From Bacteroidota bacterium (GTDB lineage: Bacteria > Bacteroidota > Bacteroidia > Flavobacteriales > Flavobacteriaceae), in the NCBI GenBank assembly GCA_023434025.1, contig JAEYTL010000043.1, forward strand, positions 1-64,000: a DNA stretch of 64,000 nt. Direction: 5' to 3'. A program made the translations under genes and the position numbers. This document shows positions 15,997 to 24,729 of the stretch, piece after piece. Below the pieces are notes generated by a model. That model did not search any database. It was not told the DNA's origin and saw nothing but the letters and a program-made list of their open reading frames with translations. How positions within the stretch are numbered: the first letter of the stretch is position 1; the number at the start of each line of letters is the position of its first letter.

Positions 15997-16028
15997 TTTG
16001 CATACGAACCATAAATTCATTACTTTAG
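15997..16028 (+). promoter_or_regulatory. Promoter of toxin-antitoxin pair
   Basis: TTTG at 15997-16000, 20 bases, then TACTTTAG at 16021-16028 (one mismatch to TAnnTTTG). Transcription would start near 16035, after the upstream ATG at 16033. This favours 16075 as the antitoxin start. Confidence 0.45.
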
Positions 16029-16074
16029 CGTTATGAATTATCATTCAAAAAATAATTACAAATTTTATTTCGTC

Positions 16075-16308
16075 ATGACCACAACAGCCGTAAAACAGAT
16101 CAATACCAAGCTTAAAAATTTACCGGATACTTTGGTTGAAGAAGTCGAAAAGTACATAGATTTTCTTGCGTTTAAACATGCACAGGAAAATTCAACAGTT
16201 CCTCAATGGCAACAAGATATTGTTTTACGTCGAGTAAAATATAAAAAAACACCTGCAGATGCTTTTGCAATGATTGACGATTTAGAAAAATCGAATGAAA
16301 AAATATAA
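16075..16308 (+). CDS. DUF2281-type antitoxin
   Basis: 77 residues from the ATG at 16075. The block LKNLPDTLVEEVEKYIDFL at residues about 12-30 is the signature of DUF2281 proteins, usually antitoxins of RelE/ParE pairs. The C-terminal part (WQQDIVLRRVKYKK, then PADAFAMIDDLEKS) would wrap the toxin. It overlaps the downstream toxin gene by 14 bp, typical of type II pairs in which antitoxin is made first. The upstream ATG at 16033 lies at the predicted transcription start and is less likely. No DNA-binding domain is obvious; autoregulation would need the toxin complex. Confidence 0.75.
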   Translation: MTTTAVKQINTKLKNLPDTLVEEVEKYIDFLAFKHAQENSTVPQWQQDIVLRRVKYKKTPADAFAMIDDLEKSNEKI

Positions 16309-16600
16309 AATTGTAGCGGATCCAAGCGTAGCAATTGATTTAAAAGAAGCCTGCGATTTTTTAAATTCCAGAAGAAAAGGATACGGTAAAAAATTTTTAA
16401 AAGAGTACCGTACATTTTTAACCACGATGCAAACCAATCCTCTATTTCAAATTCGATACAATGATATTCATTGCCTTCCCTTAAAAACGTTTAAATATAT
16501 GGTACATTTTACAGTTGATGAAAAAAGTAAAATAATACATATCTACGCTGTACTTTCTACTTTCCAAAGCCCTGAGAAACATTGGATATTCAATAAATAA
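16295..16600 (+). CDS. RelE/ParE-family toxin
   Basis: 101 residues. It has the RelE/ParE layout: a first strand (YKIVADPSVAIDL), an amphipathic helix pair (EACDFLNSRRKGYGKKFLKE), then strands QIRYNDIHCLPLKTFKYMVH and IIHIYAVL, where the family ends in a conserved I-x-x-Y-A-V block. This group includes mRNA interferases and gyrase poisons; which applies cannot be told from sequence alone. It starts inside the antitoxin gene and ends with no clear terminator. It lies between two copies of the dispersed repeat. Confidence 0.8.
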   Translation: MKKYKIVADPSVAIDLKEACDFLNSRRKGYGKKFLKEYRTFLTTMQTNPLFQIRYNDIHCLPLKTFKYMVHFTVDEKSKIIHIYAVLSTFQSPEKHWIFNK

Positions 16601-16712
16601 GTTTATAAATCCGTCTCGAAAACAATTCCTTTTCGCCAAGCGAACCACAAAACAGCAATAATCCGTTCCATCCTTCGTGTCCTTGTGTCATTGAGCAATA
16701 TGTCATTTGATC

Positions 16713-16892
16713 AACGATTGTTGATTTTTGAACTAAGTTGAGCAATATCTCTGAAAACAGAAAACAGACAACCCTCGCTCCGCAAATGCCTCTGACTTTG
16801 CGTTTTTTTGCATCAAAAGATAATAGATTAAAGTAGAAAGTAGATTGAGTACAACCACTATGTCTTCACTTACAGCACAAAGGCTCTGCGAG
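16713..16892 (+). repeat. Dispersed intergenic repeat, copy B (rearranged)
   Basis: The same modules as copy A in a different order: AACGATTGTTGATTTTTGAAC (16713-16733), then CCTCGCTCCGCAAATGCC onward (16773-16833), then the TCTTCACTTACAGCACAAAG module (16854-16892). The order suggests two copies in tandem, or a repeat broken and shuffled. The whole 16601-17093 gap shows nothing else but AT-rich spacer. Confidence 0.65.
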
Positions 16893-17093
16893 TATCTCCC
16901 GACCTCGCAGCTAACAACTCCACCAGAAATCCCACACCAATAAACTCCGTTTAATTTTTAATCAAAAACTTTTTGGAACAAAAAACATGCAGATACTAAA
17001 CCATATCCCCCAAATTATATAACCCCAAATCCTTTAAAAATCCGTAACTTTATGCTTTATGAAAACAGGATAGTAATCAAAAAAAATACACCT

Positions 17094-17417
17094 ATGGAAC
17101 CAAAAAGTTATGATACCGTCACAGAAGCAATGGCCGACCTTAAAAAACAAGGTTATACGATTGATTTTTCCATATTGACAGAAAAGGAATGCCTGATTTG
17201 TCATTTGACCTCCACGGTGTTATCGCCGGATGATTTTGAAATCGACAGTTTTTACCGGTTTGAAGGCGATACCGACCCAGGCGACCAAATGATCGTGTAT
17301 GCTATTTCTTCTAAAAAAAATAATTTGAAAGGGTTGGTTGTCAACGCCTACGGAATTTATGCAGACAATTCCACTTCAAAAATTATTAAAAAATTGGATA
17401 CGCACCCAAATCAGTAG
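17094..17417 (+). CDS. Small conserved Bacteroidota protein
   Basis: 107 residues from the ATG at 17094; the frame from 17052 would add 14 residues unlike the family. It reads YDTVTEAMADLKKQGYTIDF, then SPDDFEIDSFYRFEG and KGLVVNAYGIYAD. From memory, homologues are widespread in Bacteroidota and are often mislabelled phosphoribosylpyrophosphate synthetase, although they are far too short and lack the PRPP-binding loop. It is a compact cytosolic alpha/beta protein of unknown function. TAACTTTA (17045-17052), just upstream, is a near match to a -7 element. It stands alone between two repeat copies. Confidence 0.7.
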   Translation: MEPKSYDTVTEAMADLKKQGYTIDFSILTEKECLICHLTSTVLSPDDFEIDSFYRFEGDTDPGDQMIVYAISSKKNNLKGLVVNAYGIYADNSTSKIIKKLDTHPNQ

Positions 17418-17505
17418 GTTTAACCATATAGTTTGCCGGTTTCGTGGATAAAAATACTGACCATGGTACATACCTATAAAATAACAGGAATGACCAGCAC
17501 CGCAT

Positions 17506-17595
17506 TCTCTGACTTTGCGTTTTTTTACATCAAAAGATAATAGGTTAACGGAGATTGATTAACGATGGAAGCATAACGATTGTTGATTTTTGAAC
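17506..17595 (+). repeat. Dispersed intergenic repeat, copy C
   Basis: Module 2 of copy A recurs from TCTCTGACTTTGCG to GATTGTTGATTTTTGAAC with few changes; the shared 3' half includes GATTGATTAACGATGGAAGC. The GC-rich left arm of the terminator is eroded here. It fills most of the 17418-17740 gap upstream of typA; the rest holds ACAGACAAC-type short repeats (17617-17647) and the typA promoter. Confidence 0.7.
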
Positions 17596-17713
17596 TGGGT
17601 TGCATTATCACTACAAACAGACAACTAACAACAGAAAACAGACAACCCTTCATTACCCTAACGTTAAATCGCTCAATGTTTTATCCAAAAGTTTTTTATG
17701 TAGAAATAAAGTG

Positions 17714-17721
17714 TACCTTTG
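17714..17721 (+). promoter_or_regulatory. typA promoter -7 element
   Basis: TACCTTTG fully matches TAnnTTTG and lies 19 bases before the typA ATG. The -33 region is only a T-rich stretch (GTTTTTT at 17691-17697). Confidence 0.55.
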
Positions 17722-17740
17722 CACCCTGAAAAAAATACAG

Positions 17741-19537
17741 ATGGAATCAATTAGAAACATTGCGATTATTGCCCACGTTGACCACGGTAAGACTACGTTG
17801 GTTGACAAAATTATGTATCACTGCCAGCTTTTCCGTGAAAACGAAAACACCGGTGATTTGATCTTAGACAACAACGATTTAGAACGTGAACGAGGCATTA
17901 CCATCGTTTCTAAAAATGTTTCGGTGGTATATAAAGGAACCAAAATTAATATTATTGACACGCCCGGTCACGCCGATTTTGGCGGTGAAGTTGAGCGTGT
18001 ATTGAATATGGCCGACGGTGTTTGCCTGTTGGTAGATGCTTTTGAAGGCCCTATGCCGCAAACGCGTTTTGTATTGCAAAAAGCCATCGATTTAGGGTTG
18101 AAGCCGTGTGTGGTTATCAATAAAGTAGATAAAGAAAACTGTACGCCGGAAGAAGTGCACGAAAAAGTATTCGACTTAATGTTTGAACTGGGAGCAGAAG
18201 AATGGCAGCTGGATTTCCCGACCGTTTATGGTTCGGCAAAAAACAACTGGATGTCGGAGGATTGGAAAAATGTAACCAGTAACATCGAGCCGCTTTTGGA
18301 TATGGTGGTAAACAATGTTCCTGCTCCAAAAGTTTCAGAAGGAACACCGCAGATGCTGATCACATCATTAGATTTTTCATCGTTTACGGGGCGTATCGCA
18401 ATTGGTCGTCTGGAAAGAGGAACCTTAAAAGAAGGCATGCCAATTTCTTTGGTCAAAAGAGACGGCAAGATCATCAAATCAAGAATCAAGGAATTGCATA
18501 CGTTTGAAGGCTTAGGCCGTAAAAAAGTAACCGAGGTAACGGCCGGCGATATTTGTGCCGTGGTGGGAATAGAAGGTTTTGAAATCGGAGATACCATTGC
18601 CGATTTTGAAAATCCGGAAGCCTTGCAGACCATTGCCATTGACGAGCCTACGATGAGTATGTTGTTCACCATCAACGATTCGCCGTTCTTTGGTAAAGAA
18701 GGAAAGTTTGTAACCTCCCGACACGTAAAAGACCGTTTGGCCAAAGAATTAGAGAAAAACCTGGCTCTTCGTGTAGCAGATACCGATTCGGCCGATAAAT
18801 TCATGGTGTTTGGCCGTGGCGTATTGCACTTATCCGTATTAATTGAAACCATGCGAAGAGAAGGATATGAATTGCAGATTGGTCAGCCACAGGTAATCAT
18901 TAAAGAAATTGACGGGGTAAAATGTGAGCCGATTGAAGAGTTAACGATCGATTTGCCGGAGCATGTATCGGGCAGAGCGGTAGAATTTGTATCGGTCAGA
19001 AAAGGAGAAATGCTGAGCATGGAAGGCAAGGGGGAACGAATGATTATCAAATTTAACATTCCGTCAAGAGGAATTATCGGTTTGAGAAACCAATTGTTAA
19101 CGGCTACAGCCGGAGAAGCTATTATGGCTCACCGTTTTATCGGATACGAACCTTATAAAGGAGAAATTGCCGGACGTATCAACGGATCGCTGATTTCAAT
19201 GGAAAACGGAAAAGCAATTCCCTATTCGATTAATAAGCTACAGGACAGAGGTAAATTCTTTGTAGATCCGAACGAAGATATTTATGAAGGACAAGTAGTT
19301 GGTGAAAATTCAAGAGGTGATGATATGACGATTAACATCACCAAAACAAAACAGTTAACCAACTTCCGTTCTGCCGGAGCAGATGATAAAACAAAGATTA
19401 TCCCGGCTATAAAATTCTCGTTGGAAGAAGCATTGGAATACATTCAAAAAGACGAATATGTAGAGGTAACACCAAAATCGTTGCGTTTGCGAAAAATCTA
19501 CCTGAATGAAAACGACAGAAAACGTTTTAAAATATAA
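17741..19537 (+). CDS. typA: Ribosome-associated GTPase TypA/BipA
   Basis: 598 residues from the ATG at 17741; the frame opens at 17600, but MESIRNIAIIAHVDHGKTT is the normal TypA start and sits after the promoter. The G domain shows AHVDHGKTT (G1), RERGITI (G2), DTPGHADFGGEV (G3) and NKVDK (G4). EF-Tu-like and EF-G-like domains follow, then the TypA-specific C-terminal region (SRGIIGLRNQLLTATAGEAI, about residues 440-460). The length is the usual one. TypA binds the ribosome under stress and helps assembly. It is monocistronic, with its own promoter and a strong terminator. Confidence 0.96.
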   Translation: MESIRNIAIIAHVDHGKTTLVDKIMYHCQLFRENENTGDLILDNNDLERERGITIVSKNVSVVYKGTKINIIDTPGHADFGGEVERVLNMADGVCLLVDAFEGPMPQTRFVLQKAIDLGLKPCVVINKVDKENCTPEEVHEKVFDLMFELGAEEWQLDFPTVYGSAKNNWMSEDWKNVTSNIEPLLDMVVNNVPAPKVSEGTPQMLITSLDFSSFTGRIAIGRLERGTLKEGMPISLVKRDGKIIKSRIKELHTFEGLGRKKVTEVTAGDICAVVGIEGFEIGDTIADFENPEALQTIAIDEPTMSMLFTINDSPFFGKEGKFVTSRHVKDRLAKELEKNLALRVADTDSADKFMVFGRGVLHLSVLIETMRREGYELQIGQPQVIIKEIDGVKCEPIEELTIDLPEHVSGRAVEFVSVRKGEMLSMEGKGERMIIKFNIPSRGIIGLRNQLLTATAGEAIMAHRFIGYEPYKGEIAGRINGSLISMENGKAIPYSINKLQDRGKFFVDPNEDIYEGQVVGENSRGDDMTINITKTKQLTNFRSAGADDKTKIIPAIKFSLEEALEYIQKDEYVEVTPKSLRLRKIYLNENDRKRFKI

Positions 19538-19543
19538 CGTATC

Positions 19544-19569
19544 AAAATCCCGTTTAACGGGATTTTTTT
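19544..19569 (+). terminator. Terminator after typA
   Basis: AAAATCCCGTT (from 19544) pairs with AACGGGATTTT, followed by further T residues to 19569. It begins 6 bp after the typA stop. Confidence 0.9.
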
Positions 19570-19652
19570 ATGGCTGTTTACAGCGTTGAAAAAAGTTTAA
19601 AGCACTTCAGAATTAGCAAAAAACGGTGCCTCTGTGGCTGAAGAATAATGTA

Positions 19653-19733
19653 CTGCGGATGTCAATTGATATAATCCGCAGCTTTAACTTGATTTTTATG
19701 TCTATCCTGCGTTATTTAAAAACTTTCGCAGGA
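19653..19733 (+). promoter_or_regulatory. Two inverted repeats upstream of recR
   Basis: CTGCGGAT (19653-19660) pairs with ATCCGCAG (19674-19681), and TCCTGCG (19705-19711) with CGCAGGA (19727-19733). Both stems are perfect and contain the related core CTGCG. No T tract follows. They may be operator sites or RNA folds; nothing identifies the partner. Confidence 0.35.
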
Positions 19734-19761
19734 AATGTTAAAGCATTACCGTTGAAAAATG

Positions 19762-19769
19762 TATTTTTG
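19762..19769 (+). promoter_or_regulatory. recR -7 element, possible leaderless start
   Basis: TATTTTTG matches the consensus and ends 5 bases before the recR ATG at 19775. Transcription would begin at or next to the start codon. No good -33 element is visible. Confidence 0.35.
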
Positions 19770-19774
19770 TGGCA

Positions 19775-20395
19775 ATGGAATTTTCTTCAAAATTATTGGA
19801 AAGAGCAGTGAACGAAATGGCACAGTTACCGGGAATAGGTAAACGTACTGCCTTGCGTTTAGTCCTGCATTTGCTGAAACAACCCAAAGAGCAAACACAT
19901 TTTTTGTCAGAATCCCTGCAAGCGGTGCGTAATGAGATTAATTATTGCAACAGTTGTCACAATATTTCAGATACAGTATTGTGTGCGATTTGTGCGAATG
20001 AAAAGCGAAATCACCAGATGGTTTGTGTGGTGGAGGATATCCGTGATGTCATGGCTATTGAAAATACAGGCCAGTTTAAAGGTGTTTATCATGTTTTAGG
20101 CGGTAAAATTTCTCCGATTGACGGAGTTGGCCCCAGTCAGCTGAACATTGCAAGCCTGGTTGAAAAAGTCGGTTCCGGAAATGTTACGGAAGTTATTTTT
20201 GCGTTAAGTTCTACCATGGAAGGAGATACGACTAATTTTTACATCTACCGACAAATCAAACAATATGAAATTAAAACATCCACTATTGCCCGTGGAATCG
20301 CGGTAGGTGATGAATTGGAGTATGCAGATGAAATAACATTGGGAAGAAGTATTCTGAATCGTGTTCCGTTTGAAAACACTATGAAAAGCAGTTAA
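19775..20395 (+). CDS. recR: Recombination mediator RecR
   Basis: 206 residues, the usual RecR length. It has the N-terminal helix-hairpin-helix (AQLPGIGKRTALRLVLHLL, about 15-33), a four-cysteine zinc finger (NSCHNISDTVLCAICANE, about 57-74), and the Toprim domain (VCVVEDIRDVMAIENTG, then ISPIDGVGP and FALSSTMEGDTT). It helps load RecA on gapped DNA with RecO and RecF. The ATG at 19775 is preferred to the GTG at 19769. It is followed by the exopolysaccharide operon, which appears to have its own promoter. Confidence 0.95.
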   Translation: MEFSSKLLERAVNEMAQLPGIGKRTALRLVLHLLKQPKEQTHFLSESLQAVRNEINYCNSCHNISDTVLCAICANEKRNHQMVCVVEDIRDVMAIENTGQFKGVYHVLGGKISPIDGVGPSQLNIASLVEKVGSGNVTEVIFALSSTMEGDTTNFYIYRQIKQYEIKTSTIARGIAVGDELEYADEITLGRSILNRVPFENTMKSS

Positions 20396-20433
20396 TTATG
20401 ATGGTACTTATTTTTATATTCTAATGGAAAAAC

Positions 20434-20441
20434 TATATTTG
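20434..20441 (+). promoter_or_regulatory. Exopolysaccharide operon -7 element
   Basis: TATATTTG matches the consensus exactly and lies 18 bases before the first Wza ATG at 20460. The -33 region is T-rich without a clear TTG. Because it lies inside the longer frame opened at 20424, it supports 20460 as the start. Confidence 0.5.
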
Positions 20442-20459
20442 TTGGCTAAAAATTTTAAG

Positions 20460-21248
20460 ATGAATAAAAACCATATATTTCTTTTCATTGTTCTTGTTCT
20501 TTTGACTGCCTCCTGTGTTCCCACAAAAGATTTAAAGTACCTTCAGAATAACAATCAGCGTGGCGATACGTTAACCGTAAGTGAAATTGTTAAAAAGCCT
20601 TACAGGATTCAGAGCAATGATATTTTGGTTATCAATATTAAAACCATAGACCCTCAGTTAAATGAAATGTTTAAGGTTTCAGAGGGAAACCGAAACATAG
20701 TTAATGAGCAGATTATGTTTTTTGAAGGATTTAATGTGGACGATCACGGCAATATCCGGATTCCTATTTTAGGAGAAGTAAAAGTATTGGGCAGTACTGC
20801 GGAAGAAGTAAGGTTAACCATTGAAAAAAGGTTATTGGAAGAATATTTTAATGCAGAGGCAAGCTTATTTGTTACGGTAAAACTGGCCGGAATAAGATAT
20901 ACCATAAATGGTGAAATCAGAAGCCCGGGAACCAATGTTATCTATAACGAAAGAGCAACCATTATGGATGCCATTTCTAATTCAGGAGATATTACGATAA
21001 CCGGTGATAGAAAAAATGTGCTGATTGTAAGACAATATCCGCATGGTGTTGAAATGCATACCATCAATTTGCTGGATAAAAAAGCGTTAGAATCACCTTA
21101 TTACTATATTCAGCCCAACGATTTTATTTTAATAAACCCATTGAAGCAAAAATCATGGGGAACAGGAACTACCGGTATTCAAACGATGACAACTATAATT
21201 TCAGCTTTATCGCTGGTAACATCTATCATCGTTTTGTCACGTCTATAA
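20460..21248 (+). CDS. wza: Wza-type polysaccharide export lipoprotein 1
   Basis: 262 residues from the ATG at 20460, which places a lipobox (LLTASC, cysteine about 19) correctly. After it come the polysaccharide export domain (YRIQSNDILVINIKTID, about 52-68) and SLBB-like domains (IRIPILGEVKVLG, YTINGEIRSPGTN). A C-terminal hydrophobic segment (IISALSLVTSIIVLSRL) replaces Wza's amphipathic helix, as often in Bacteroidota. It would form the outer-membrane channel for the polymer. It is the first gene of the locus, 10 bp before its Wzc partner. A paralogue stands at 48034. Confidence 0.88.
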   Translation: MNKNHIFLFIVLVLLTASCVPTKDLKYLQNNNQRGDTLTVSEIVKKPYRIQSNDILVINIKTIDPQLNEMFKVSEGNRNIVNEQIMFFEGFNVDDHGNIRIPILGEVKVLGSTAEEVRLTIEKRLLEEYFNAEASLFVTVKLAGIRYTINGEIRSPGTNVIYNERATIMDAISNSGDITITGDRKNVLIVRQYPHGVEMHTINLLDKKALESPYYYIQPNDFILINPLKQKSWGTGTTGIQTMTTIISALSLVTSIIVLSRL

Positions 21249-21258
21249 TTTTAAGATT

Positions 21259-23730
21259 ATGCTTGAATCTAAAGATTTTACACTTTTTGAAAATCAAATT
21301 AAGTTTGATTTCAAAGGATTTATTATAAAAACGGCCGGTTATTGGAAATGGTTTTTAATAAGCTGGGTGGTTGCTTTCCTTATTGCCTATAATGTGAATA
21401 TCCGGAAGGAAAAAATCTATGAATTAGATACCACAATTGCCATAAAAGAGGAGAATAACCCGTTTTTTACCTCAAATACGAGTTTGGTTTTTAATTGGGG
21501 AGGTACATCTGATCAGGTGCAGGGACTGGCATCGACCATTAAATCAAGGTCTCACAATGAAGTGGTTGTGGACAGACTGGATTTCTTTGTGGATTATCTG
21601 AAAAAAGACAAGTACTACATGCGGGATGTTTACGGATCAGTACCTTTTAAGGTAATTATTGATAAAAACAAACCGCAATTACTTAAATCGCTTATCAGTA
21701 TAAAATTTGTGACGGAAACAACGTATGAGTTAACGGTGAATTTTGAAGAAGATCAAACGGAGACATTTATTTACAGAACAAATACTTCAACCCGGCGGGG
21801 AGTGACCAACGGAATGTTTAAAAAGCGATTTAAAATCAACGAGGCAACGAATTTACCTTTTTTAAACATCACGTTAGAAAAAGCGGAGTATTTAGGAAAT
21901 TATGTAGGTCAGGAGTTTTTTATTAAATTTAATAAGTTTGATGAAACGGTTTCCAAATACCGAAATATTAAGACATCAATTGATAAGAATGCTCAATCGA
22001 TTATCAAGTTAAGTCTCGAAGGAACCAATAAAAACAGGTTAGTCGATTTTTTAAACACGACTGTAAAAACAATTGTAAAAGCTCAGTTAGACAGGAAAAA
22101 CCAGTTTGCCACAAATACCATTGCGTTTATAGACAGCACGCTTTTGGCCATGGAAGGGAAATTAAAAGAAAATGAAGATGAGTTAAAAAATTTCAGCAAG
22201 AACAAGAATTATTATCAGATCAATACCGGCGGCAGCCAGCTTTCGGGTAAACTGTTGGGGTATGAAGTTGAGAAAGATGGCATCGTCCGGAAAATAGCTT
22301 ATTATAACTCATTGAAAAGTTACCTGATAAGCAGTGTGGATTTTTCTAAATTACCGGCTCCCTCAGTAGCAGGTATTGATGATCCGAACGTTGCCCAAAA
22401 TGTGGCGAAGATTATAAATTTATCGGCAGAAAGAGCACAAAAGCCTTATCTGGTAAAAAGCCAGAAAATGTTTAAAGACTTTGATGTGCAGATTGAAGCT
22501 TTAAAAAGTGTATTGCTTGAAAATATCAGTACGGCAAAATCTTCGTTGGAGTATGACCTGTCGTTAGTTAATTCTAAAATTGCTCAGGCAGAATCTGAGA
22601 TCAGCCGATTGCCTGCTGATGAACAGGAGATACTTAAAATTACCAGAAAATATGATTTGAATAATGCGATATTTACTAATTTTTTAAGTAAAAGAAATGA
22701 AGCAAATATTGTTAAAGCAGCTAATTTAGCCGATGTGCATTTTATTGATCCGGCAAAAGATATCGGAGCCGGTCAGATAGGTCCCAATACAAAAGTTAAT
22801 TACGTGCTGGCCTTTTTTCTGGGGTTGTTTATTCCTCTGATTGCTGTTTTGATTATTTTCTTTCTGGAAAATACCATTTTAAATGCAGAGGATATCAGTA
22901 AACTGACCACTATTCCAATCATCGGAATTGTCGGAATTAAGCAAACAAAATCTAATTTAGCTGTTTTTGAAAAGCAAAAGTCATCTCTTTCGGAGTCATT
23001 CAGAGCCATTCGTTCGTCGTTGCAGTTTATGTATAAACGACAGCAGGTTGATGGTTCTAAAACGGTCATGTTAACCTCGTCTATCAGTGGAGAAGGTAAA
23101 ACATTCTGTTCCATCAATATTGCTACGGTCTTTGCTTTGAGTGAGAAAAAGACGGTGATAGTGGGATTGGATTTGAGAAAACCCAAAATTTTTGACGATT
23201 TTAAGATTAAAAATGATATAGGAGTTGTAAATCATCTGATTGGTCAGAAAACGTTAGATGAGGTTATACAGAGTACCCATGTTCCATTCCTGGATGTAAT
23301 TACTTCCGGTCCCGTTCCGCCTAACCCTTCGGAATTATTGATAGGTGAATCGATGGATAAGTTTATGAGTGATCTTAAAGAAAGATATGATTATATCATT
23401 TTAGATACACCGCCGGTAGGTTTGGTAGCAGATGCCATTGAACTGGCTCCCTATGCGGATGTTACCTTGTATATTATCCGTCAGAATTACACCAAAAAAG
23501 AGATGGTTAATCTTTTAAACAACAGGATACAGCGGGAAGAAATGAAAAATGTCAGTATTGTTTTTAACGGGTTCGAAAACAGAGCAAAATACGGAACAGG
23601 TTACGGATATGGTTACGGATATGGTTACGGGTATAGTTATATTTACGGTAATTATACCAATGCGTATGGAGAAGAAGAAAAGCCAAAGAATTTATTAGAT
23701 AAAATACGCAAAAAATTCAAGCGAAAATGA
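21259..23730 (+). CDS. wzc: Wzc-type tyrosine autokinase 1
   Basis: 823 residues. Wzz-like N-terminal domain with a TM helix at about 27-45, a long periplasmic coiled stretch, and a second TM helix at about 515-535. The cytosolic BY-kinase domain has Walker A SISGEGKT (about 607-614), Walker A' GLDLRKP, and Walker B ILDTPPVG (about 714-721). The tail carries a tyrosine cluster in YG repeats (YGTGYGYGYGYG, from about 778). It controls chain length and export with Wza through cycles of tyrosine phosphorylation. Its last 4 bp overlap the next gene (ATGA). Confidence 0.93.
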   Translation: MLESKDFTLFENQIKFDFKGFIIKTAGYWKWFLISWVVAFLIAYNVNIRKEKIYELDTTIAIKEENNPFFTSNTSLVFNWGGTSDQVQGLASTIKSRSHNEVVVDRLDFFVDYLKKDKYYMRDVYGSVPFKVIIDKNKPQLLKSLISIKFVTETTYELTVNFEEDQTETFIYRTNTSTRRGVTNGMFKKRFKINEATNLPFLNITLEKAEYLGNYVGQEFFIKFNKFDETVSKYRNIKTSIDKNAQSIIKLSLEGTNKNRLVDFLNTTVKTIVKAQLDRKNQFATNTIAFIDSTLLAMEGKLKENEDELKNFSKNKNYYQINTGGSQLSGKLLGYEVEKDGIVRKIAYYNSLKSYLISSVDFSKLPAPSVAGIDDPNVAQNVAKIINLSAERAQKPYLVKSQKMFKDFDVQIEALKSVLLENISTAKSSLEYDLSLVNSKIAQAESEISRLPADEQEILKITRKYDLNNAIFTNFLSKRNEANIVKAANLADVHFIDPAKDIGAGQIGPNTKVNYVLAFFLGLFIPLIAVLIIFFLENTILNAEDISKLTTIPIIGIVGIKQTKSNLAVFEKQKSSLSESFRAIRSSLQFMYKRQQVDGSKTVMLTSSISGEGKTFCSINIATVFALSEKKTVIVGLDLRKPKIFDDFKIKNDIGVVNHLIGQKTLDEVIQSTHVPFLDVITSGPVPPNPSELLIGESMDKFMSDLKERYDYIILDTPPVGLVADAIELAPYADVTLYIIRQNYTKKEMVNLLNNRIQREEMKNVSIVFNGFENRAKYGTGYGYGYGYGYGYSYIYGNYTNAYGEEEKPKNLLDKIRKKFKRK

Positions 23731-24713
23731 TAGAATCAAATAATAAATATACTATTCTGATTACAGGTGGAGCCGGCTTTATTGGCTCGAATTTATGCGA
23801 GCATTTTTTGAGAAAAGGCCATAAGGTGGTTTGTCTGGATAATTTTGCTACCGGCCACCGCTATAATATTGAGCCTTTTTTACTTGATTCAAATTTTGTG
23901 CTGATCGAAGGTGATATCCGGGATCTGTCCGTTTGCCGGAAGGCCGTTCAGGGAGTAGATTATGTTTTACACCAGGCGGCACTTGGGTCGGTTCCCCGTT
24001 CTGTAAAGGATCCGATTACCTCGAATGATGTGAATGTTTCCGGTTTTTTAAATATGTTAGTCGCTGCCCGTGATGCGGGTGTTAAACGTTTTATTTATGC
24101 AGCCAGTTCTTCTACCTATGGAGACTCGGAATCGTTGCCAAAAGTAGAAGAAGTCATTGGTAAGCCTCTTTCGCCTTATGCCATTACAAAATATGTAAAC
24201 GAACTATATGCCGAAATATTCAGCCGAACGTATGGAATGGAAACAATCGGGTTGCGTTATTTTAACGTTTTTGGCAGAAGACAAGATCCGAATGGTGCCT
24301 ATGCGGCGGTGATTCCTAAGTTTGTCATGCAACTGATGAAACATGAAAGTCCGGTGATCAACGGAGATGGTCTTTTTTCAAGAGACTTTACCTATATTGA
24401 TAATGTGGTTCAAATGAATGAATTAGCCATTCTTACCACAAATCCGGAGGCGGTGAATACCGTGTTCAATACGGCTTATGGTGATCGTACTACTTTAAAT
24501 CAGATGATTCATCTGCTAAAAGCGTATTTGGCAGATTATGATGTATCAATTTCATCTGTACCGGTAATTTACGGTCCGAACAGGGTTGGAGACATACCTC
24601 ATTCTTTGGCCAGTGTAGAAAAAGCAAACCGCCTTTTAGGCTATCAGCCCCGGTTTTCATTTGCCCAGGGGTTAAAGGAAGCTGTAGATTGGTATTGGAA
24701 AAATTTAAAATAA
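23727..24713 (+). CDS. wbpP: UDP-GlcNAc C4-epimerase, WbpP type
   Basis: 328 residues, an extended short-chain dehydrogenase. NAD motif GGAGFIGSNL (about 13-22), ALGSVPRSVKDP, the catalytic serine block AASSSTYGD, and the tyrosine-lysine pair in SPYAITKY (about 151-158). The order and text match WbpP/TviC, which turns UDP-GlcNAc into UDP-GalNAc. The dehydrogenase at 26134 (WbpO/TviB type) can then make UDP-GalNAcA. It overlaps wzc by 4 bp. Specificity between glucose and N-acetyl sugars is inferred from family likeness. Confidence 0.85.
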   Translation: MIESNNKYTILITGGAGFIGSNLCEHFLRKGHKVVCLDNFATGHRYNIEPFLLDSNFVLIEGDIRDLSVCRKAVQGVDYVLHQAALGSVPRSVKDPITSNDVNVSGFLNMLVAARDAGVKRFIYAASSSTYGDSESLPKVEEVIGKPLSPYAITKYVNELYAEIFSRTYGMETIGLRYFNVFGRRQDPNGAYAAVIPKFVMQLMKHESPVINGDGLFSRDFTYIDNVVQMNELAILTTNPEAVNTVFNTAYGDRTTLNQMIHLLKAYLADYDVSISSVPVIYGPNRVGDIPHSLASVEKANRLLGYQPRFSFAQGLKEAVDWYWKNLK

Positions 24714-24729
24714 TTCAAGATAAATTAAA

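Noticed and set aside
15831..17595. Insertion sequence explaining the dispersed repeats
   Set aside because: No transposase frame or clear terminal inverted repeats are present; copies are only about 90-180 bp.
18226..18852. Long minus-strand frame inside typA
   Set aside because: Antisense to a highly conserved GTPase, with no recognisable protein features.
19626..19811. Frame of 61 codons before recR
   Set aside because: It runs into recR in another frame, has no family signature and covers the inverted repeats and -7 element.
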